From Acidobacteriota bacterium (GTDB lineage: Bacteria; Acidobacteriota; UBA4820; DSQY01): a stretch of 8,823 nucleotides of DNA. The DNA lies in NCBI GenBank assembly GCA_022759065.1, contig JAEMPZ010000164.1:1-8823 (forward strand), read 5' to 3'. The position numbers and the translations under genes were made by a program. Position 1 is the stretch's first letter; every line of letters starts with the position of its first letter. This document shows positions 6,925-8,823 of the stretch, in pieces. The notes beneath the pieces are model-generated. The model made no database searches and had not been told where the DNA came from. It saw only the letters and a program-made list of their open reading frames with translations.

Positions 6925-7986
6925 TCACCTTTTTTTTATCCATCCGCCACCCAGAAGGCGATCGCCTTCATAGGCCACCGCCGCCTGCCCGGGCGTGGCG
7001 GTGCGCGGCGCGCCTTTCCACTCTATCACGACGCTCGAAGCACCCTCAACATGGAGCCGGGCCGGGGCCGCCCTTTGGTGATAACGAACCTGGACGAGGG
7101 CTTCTTCCGGGGGCTTCTCGCCAGGCTCAAGATGCCAAATCCAGTCCCTGGCAAGACAAATTCCATCTCCGGTGCTCGATTTTGGCCCAACCGTCAAAGT
7201 GCCCGTATCAGCGCCAATGTCAACCACGTAGAGGGGTTCGGAGGCGGCGATGCGCAACCCCCGTCTCTGGCCGGTGGTGAAGCGGTGGAGCCCGTCATGG
7301 CTGCCGAGGATTCTTCCGTCAACGTGGCGGATCAACCCCGGTTTGCCCTTCAACCCGCGCGCCTCTAAAAATGAGGCATATCCATCCGGCCCCGCGAAGC
7401 AAATGTCCTGGCTCTCGGGTTTCTCTGCCGTGGGCAGGCCAGCCCGCCTGGCCAGCTCGCGCACTTCCGCTTTCATCAAATGGCCGACGGGAAAAAGTGT
7501 TCTCCTTCGCTGCTCGGCATTGAGCGAGAAAAGGGCGTAGGACTGGTCCTTGCCAGCGTCGGCGCCTCGAAATATGAGCTTCTCGGTCCCTTTGGCAACG
7601 AGCCTGGCGTAGTGGCCAGTCGCTATAAAGGCCGCCCCGATGCCGCTGGCATAATCCCACAGCGTGCCGAATTTGACCCTTTCGTTACAGAGGATGCATG
7701 GGTTTGGAGTCTCTCCGCCCAGGTAGGCTTTGGCAAACGGAGCCACTACAAGCCGCTCGAAGGCCTCCTGATGCTCGACGATTCGGTGCTCTATCCCAAG
7801 TGCCGAGGCGACTTTCCTGGCAGCTAAAGCGTCCTCGAGGGCGCAGCAGCTCTTGGCATTGGAACCGCACTGGTCGTAAAGCCTCAGCGTTACGCCGATT
7901 ACTCGGTGCCCGGCCTCGACAAGGAGAAGGGCGGCGACGGAGGAATCAACGCCCCCCGACATGGCCACGACTATGGTTTCTGGCAT
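6925..7986 (-). CDS. mnmA: tRNA-specific 2-thiouridylase
   Basis: Installs sulfur at position 2 of the wobble uridine U34 in tRNA-Lys, tRNA-Glu and tRNA-Gln, using ATP and a persulfide relay; cytosolic. The 353 aa match the family. Motifs: PP-loop AMSGGVDSS (8-16), CCALEDALAARKVA (47-60), TPNPCILCNERVKFG (93-107) with catalytic Cys100, TGHYAR (123-128), KDQSYAL (146-152), ESQDICFAG (191-199) with persulfide Cys196, TTGQRRGLRIA (237-247), and a C-terminal beta-barrel. The frame is open to a TTG at 8037, but ATG 7986 (MPETIVVAMSGGVDSS) is the family start and follows the FHA stop by only 4 nt. No good Shine-Dalgarno precedes it, so it probably depends on coupling with the FHA gene. It ends WIKKR-stop, with eight consecutive A just before the AGGTGA of the next gene. 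Confidence 0.96.
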   Translation of the reverse strand: MPETIVVAMSGGVDSSVAALLLVEAGHRVIGVTLRLYDQCGSNAKSCCALEDALAARKVASALGIEHRIVEHQEAFERLVVAPFAKAYLGGETPNPCILCNERVKFGTLWDYASGIGAAFIATGHYARLVAKGTEKLIFRGADAGKDQSYALFSLNAEQRRRTLFPVGHLMKAEVRELARRAGLPTAEKPESQDICFAGPDGYASFLEARGLKGKPGLIRHVDGRILGSHDGLHRFTTGQRRGLRIAASEPLYVVDIGADTGTLTVGPKSSTGDGICLARDWIWHLEPGEKPPEEALVQVRYHQRAAPARLHVEGASSVVIEWKGAPRTATPGQAAVAYEGDRLLGGGWIKKR

Positions 7987-7990
7987 ATTT

Positions 7991-8521
7991 TCAGCCGGGA
8001 TTTTCGGTGACGATGAGCATAAGCGTCGTCGAGCCAACGCGGAATTCAGTGTTGTTCTCGATATTCGACGCGACGACGTGCTGCTCGTTCAAGTAAGTCC
8101 CGTTAGTGCTCTTCAGGTCCCTAAGAATTATTGCATTCCCTTTGACCTCGACCTGGGCGTGGCGGCGGGACACTTCAGGATCGTTTAGTTCAACGTCCGC
8201 GTCAGCGCGCCCTATCACTATCACGGGCTTCGTGACTTGAAAAATCGCCCCCTGGTCCGGCCCTTGCAGCACGGCAAGGGAAATGCGTTTTCCATCGGGC
8301 ATCTGCAAGAGGTGGGCGTCTGGAACGCCCTGGCCCGACGACGTGGCGTTTATCCTTTGGAGTTTTTGGGTGGACGGCGGTGGCTCTGGCGAAACGCCGG
8401 CCTTTTCCGCCGTAATTATGGATTGGCACGAAGGGCACTTGAACTGGATTCGCGCCTGTCCCTGAAAGTGCTTGTCCTCGACCCGGTAGCGCTTTGAACA
8501 CGAAGGACATTGAACGATCAC
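7991..8521 (-). CDS. MJ0042-type zinc-ribbon and FHA-domain protein
   Basis: A 176-aa protein, first in the operon. Residues 5-32 form a treble of features typical of MJ0042-type zinc ribbons: CPSC (5-8), KRYRVED (10-16) and CPSC (29-32), four cysteines likely to bind zinc. A proline/serine-rich linker (about 42-65) follows. The FHA domain occupies about 82-172, with GRADADVELNDPEVSRRHAQ (104-123; the G-R and S-x-x-H phosphothreonine-site residues are present) and DLKSTNGTYLN (135-145). FHA domains bind phosphothreonine; no kinase is encoded here, so the partner is unknown. The maximal frame starts at a TTG at 8584, but GTG 8521 begins directly before the zinc ribbon and has GGAGG five nt upstream, so I prefer it. 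There is no signal peptide or membrane segment. A link to haem synthesis is only by operon context. Confidence 0.9.
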   Translation of the reverse strand: MIVQCPSCSKRYRVEDKHFQGQARIQFKCPSCQSIITAEKAGVSPEPPPSTQKLQRINATSSGQGVPDAHLLQMPDGKRISLAVLQGPDQGAIFQVTKPVIVIGRADADVELNDPEVSRRHAQVEVKGNAIILRDLKSTNGTYLNEQHVVASNIENNTEFRVGSTTLMLIVTENPG

Positions 8522-8526
8522 TTTGG

Positions 8527-8531
8527 CCTCC
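8527..8531 (-). promoter_or_regulatory. Strong Shine-Dalgarno fixing the FHA-gene start
   Basis: GGAGG on the minus strand, five nt before GTG 8521. It decides the GTG start over the upstream TTG at 8584, which has no comparable site and would lie upstream of the predicted transcription start. Confidence 0.7.
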
Positions 8532-8537
8532 AGGGAC

Positions 8538-8566
8538 AGTTTAAGGCGCGCCAGGCGCCATGTCAA
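8538..8566 (-). promoter_or_regulatory. Predicted sigma-70 promoter of the operon
   Basis: On the minus strand a perfect TTGACA (8566-8561) is followed after exactly 17 bp by TAAACT (8543-8538, four of six consensus matches). Transcription would begin near 8531-8532, leaving a leader of only about 10 nt with the GGAGG at or near its 5' end. This is the only strong promoter-like pair I see, and it sits where an operon promoter is expected. Its spacer contains GGCGCGCC and GGCGCC palindromes. Confidence 0.65.
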
Positions 8567-8576
8567 CCTGGCGCCT
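8553..8576. promoter_or_regulatory. GGCGCC dyad bracketing the -35 element
   Basis: AGGCGCC (8553-8559) and GGCGCCT (8570-8576) form a seven-pair inverted repeat with a 10-nt centre containing TTGACA. Each arm holds the palindrome GGCGCC, with 16 bp between their centres, and an 8-bp palindrome GGCGCGCC (8545-8552) adjoins. Position and symmetry suit an operator for a dimeric regulator; no regulator is identified. Confidence 0.35.
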
Positions 8577-8584
8577 ACAGACAA

Positions 8585-8823
8585 TGGCCTAAAGCCTGTC
8601 TTCCTCGGGAATAATCACAGGGAGGACGGGGAGGCCAGGGAGGAAAGTCAGGCGCGGGGCGTCAGGAGTCAGGTGTTAGGAGTAAGACGTAAGACGTAAG
8701 ACGTTAGACGTGAGACGGCAGACGGCAGACGGCAGACGGCAGACGGCAGACGGCGGACGGCAGACGGCAGACGGCGGACGGCAGACGGCAGACGGCAGCG
8801 CAAGCTCACGCGCGGTCCGCGGT
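8585..8823. other. Upstream non-coding region
   Basis: No supported gene. From 8618 to 8646 the plus strand is rich in G and A, then the heptamer array runs to 8798, and a short GC-rich stretch with palindromic CCGCGG (8817-8822) reaches the edge. The next gene upstream lies outside the window. Confidence 0.6.
8659..8798 (+). repeat. Heptanucleotide tandem array, 20 units
   Basis: Twenty consecutive 7-bp units in strict phase. Units 1-4 (8659-8686) are GCGTCAG, GAGTCAG, GTGTTAG, GAGTAAG; units 5-8 (8687-8714) are ACGTAAG twice, ACGTTAG, ACGTGAG; units 9-20 (8715-8798) are ACGGCAG except units 14 and 17, which are ACGGCGG. One more in-phase match (AAGTCAG, 8645-8651) may extend the array outward. 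The change of unit type is graded, with the homogeneous part farthest from the operon. There are no unique spacers, so it is not a CRISPR array. The period is not a multiple of three and no start codon leads into it, so it is not read as coding. Confidence 0.95.

Noticed and set aside
6928..6937. Programmed frameshift at the A8 run at the end of mnmA
   Set aside because: The protein is complete at this point, a -1 shift meets a stop after a few codons, and no stimulatory structure is evident.
6543..7280. 245-aa plus-strand open frame across the CcsA-like gene and mnmA
   Set aside because: It is low-complexity, rich in Arg/Gln/Pro and spans two well-supported minus-strand genes.
7987..8037. 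N-terminal extension of MnmA from a TTG at 8037
   Set aside because: The 17 extra residues lie inside the FHA gene and precede the normal family start MPETIVVAMSGGVDSS.
8522..8584. N-terminal extension of the FHA protein from a TTG at 8584
   Set aside because: It would place coding sequence over the predicted promoter, lacks a Shine-Dalgarno, and adds residues not expected before the zinc ribbon.
8659..8798. CRISPR array
   Set aside because: The repeats are 7 bp and directly contiguous, with no unique spacers and no cas genes in the window.

Overview
The window is a compact gene cluster in which every supported gene lies on the minus strand, so transcription runs from high to low coordinates. 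It comes from a Gram-negative-looking, moderately GC-rich bacterium. Three things suggest a deltaproteobacterial-type lineage in the old broad sense (Desulfobacterota, Myxococcota or a relative): a protein joining an MJ0042-type zinc ribbon to an FHA domain, a ParA/FlhG-like ATPase fused to a J-like domain and a RodZ-type helix-turn-helix, and a ccsA/hemX-hemA-hemC-hemD block. This placement is inference; there is no rRNA or other phylogenetic marker here.

In transcription order the layout is: (1) about 240 bp without a gene (8585-8823), containing a striking 7-bp tandem repeat array with a graded change of unit sequence; (2) a near-consensus promoter (TTGACA, 17-bp spacer, TAAACT) flanked by GGCGCC palindromes; (3) a zinc-ribbon/FHA protein; (4) mnmA, tRNA U34 2-thiolase; (5) a CcsA/HemX-like membrane protein; (6) hemA, glutamyl-tRNA reductase; (7) hemC, hydroxymethylbilane synthase; (8) hemD, uroporphyrinogen-III synthase; (9) a ParA-like/J-like/HTH fusion protein; (10) a glutamate-cysteine ligase (gshA, GCS2 family). 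Genes 3 to 8 are separated by 4 nt or overlap by 4-10 nt, so they almost certainly form one translationally coupled operon. The last two genes follow gaps of 52 and 64 nt, which contain possible regulatory structure.

Functionally, hemA, hemC and hemD are three steps of C5-pathway tetrapyrrole synthesis (hemL and hemB are not in the window). The CcsA/HemX-like protein belongs with haem handling or with control of HemA. MnmA modifies U34 of tRNA-Glu, the tRNA whose glutamyl form is the HemA substrate, so its co-transcription has a possible logic. GshA also consumes glutamate. The FHA protein and the ParA-J-HTH fusion look regulatory or spatial rather than metabolic.

Most of the window is conserved housekeeping biology. 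I see no mobile element, CRISPR array, RNA gene or defence system. The less ordinary parts are the heptamer array, the three-part fusion with a P-loop lacking its usual lysine, the loss of the WDPKE motif in the CcsA-like protein, and the mutually exclusive hairpins in front of gshA. Several genes begin at non-ATG codons, or at internal codons shorter than the maximal open frame; those choices are explained in the entries.
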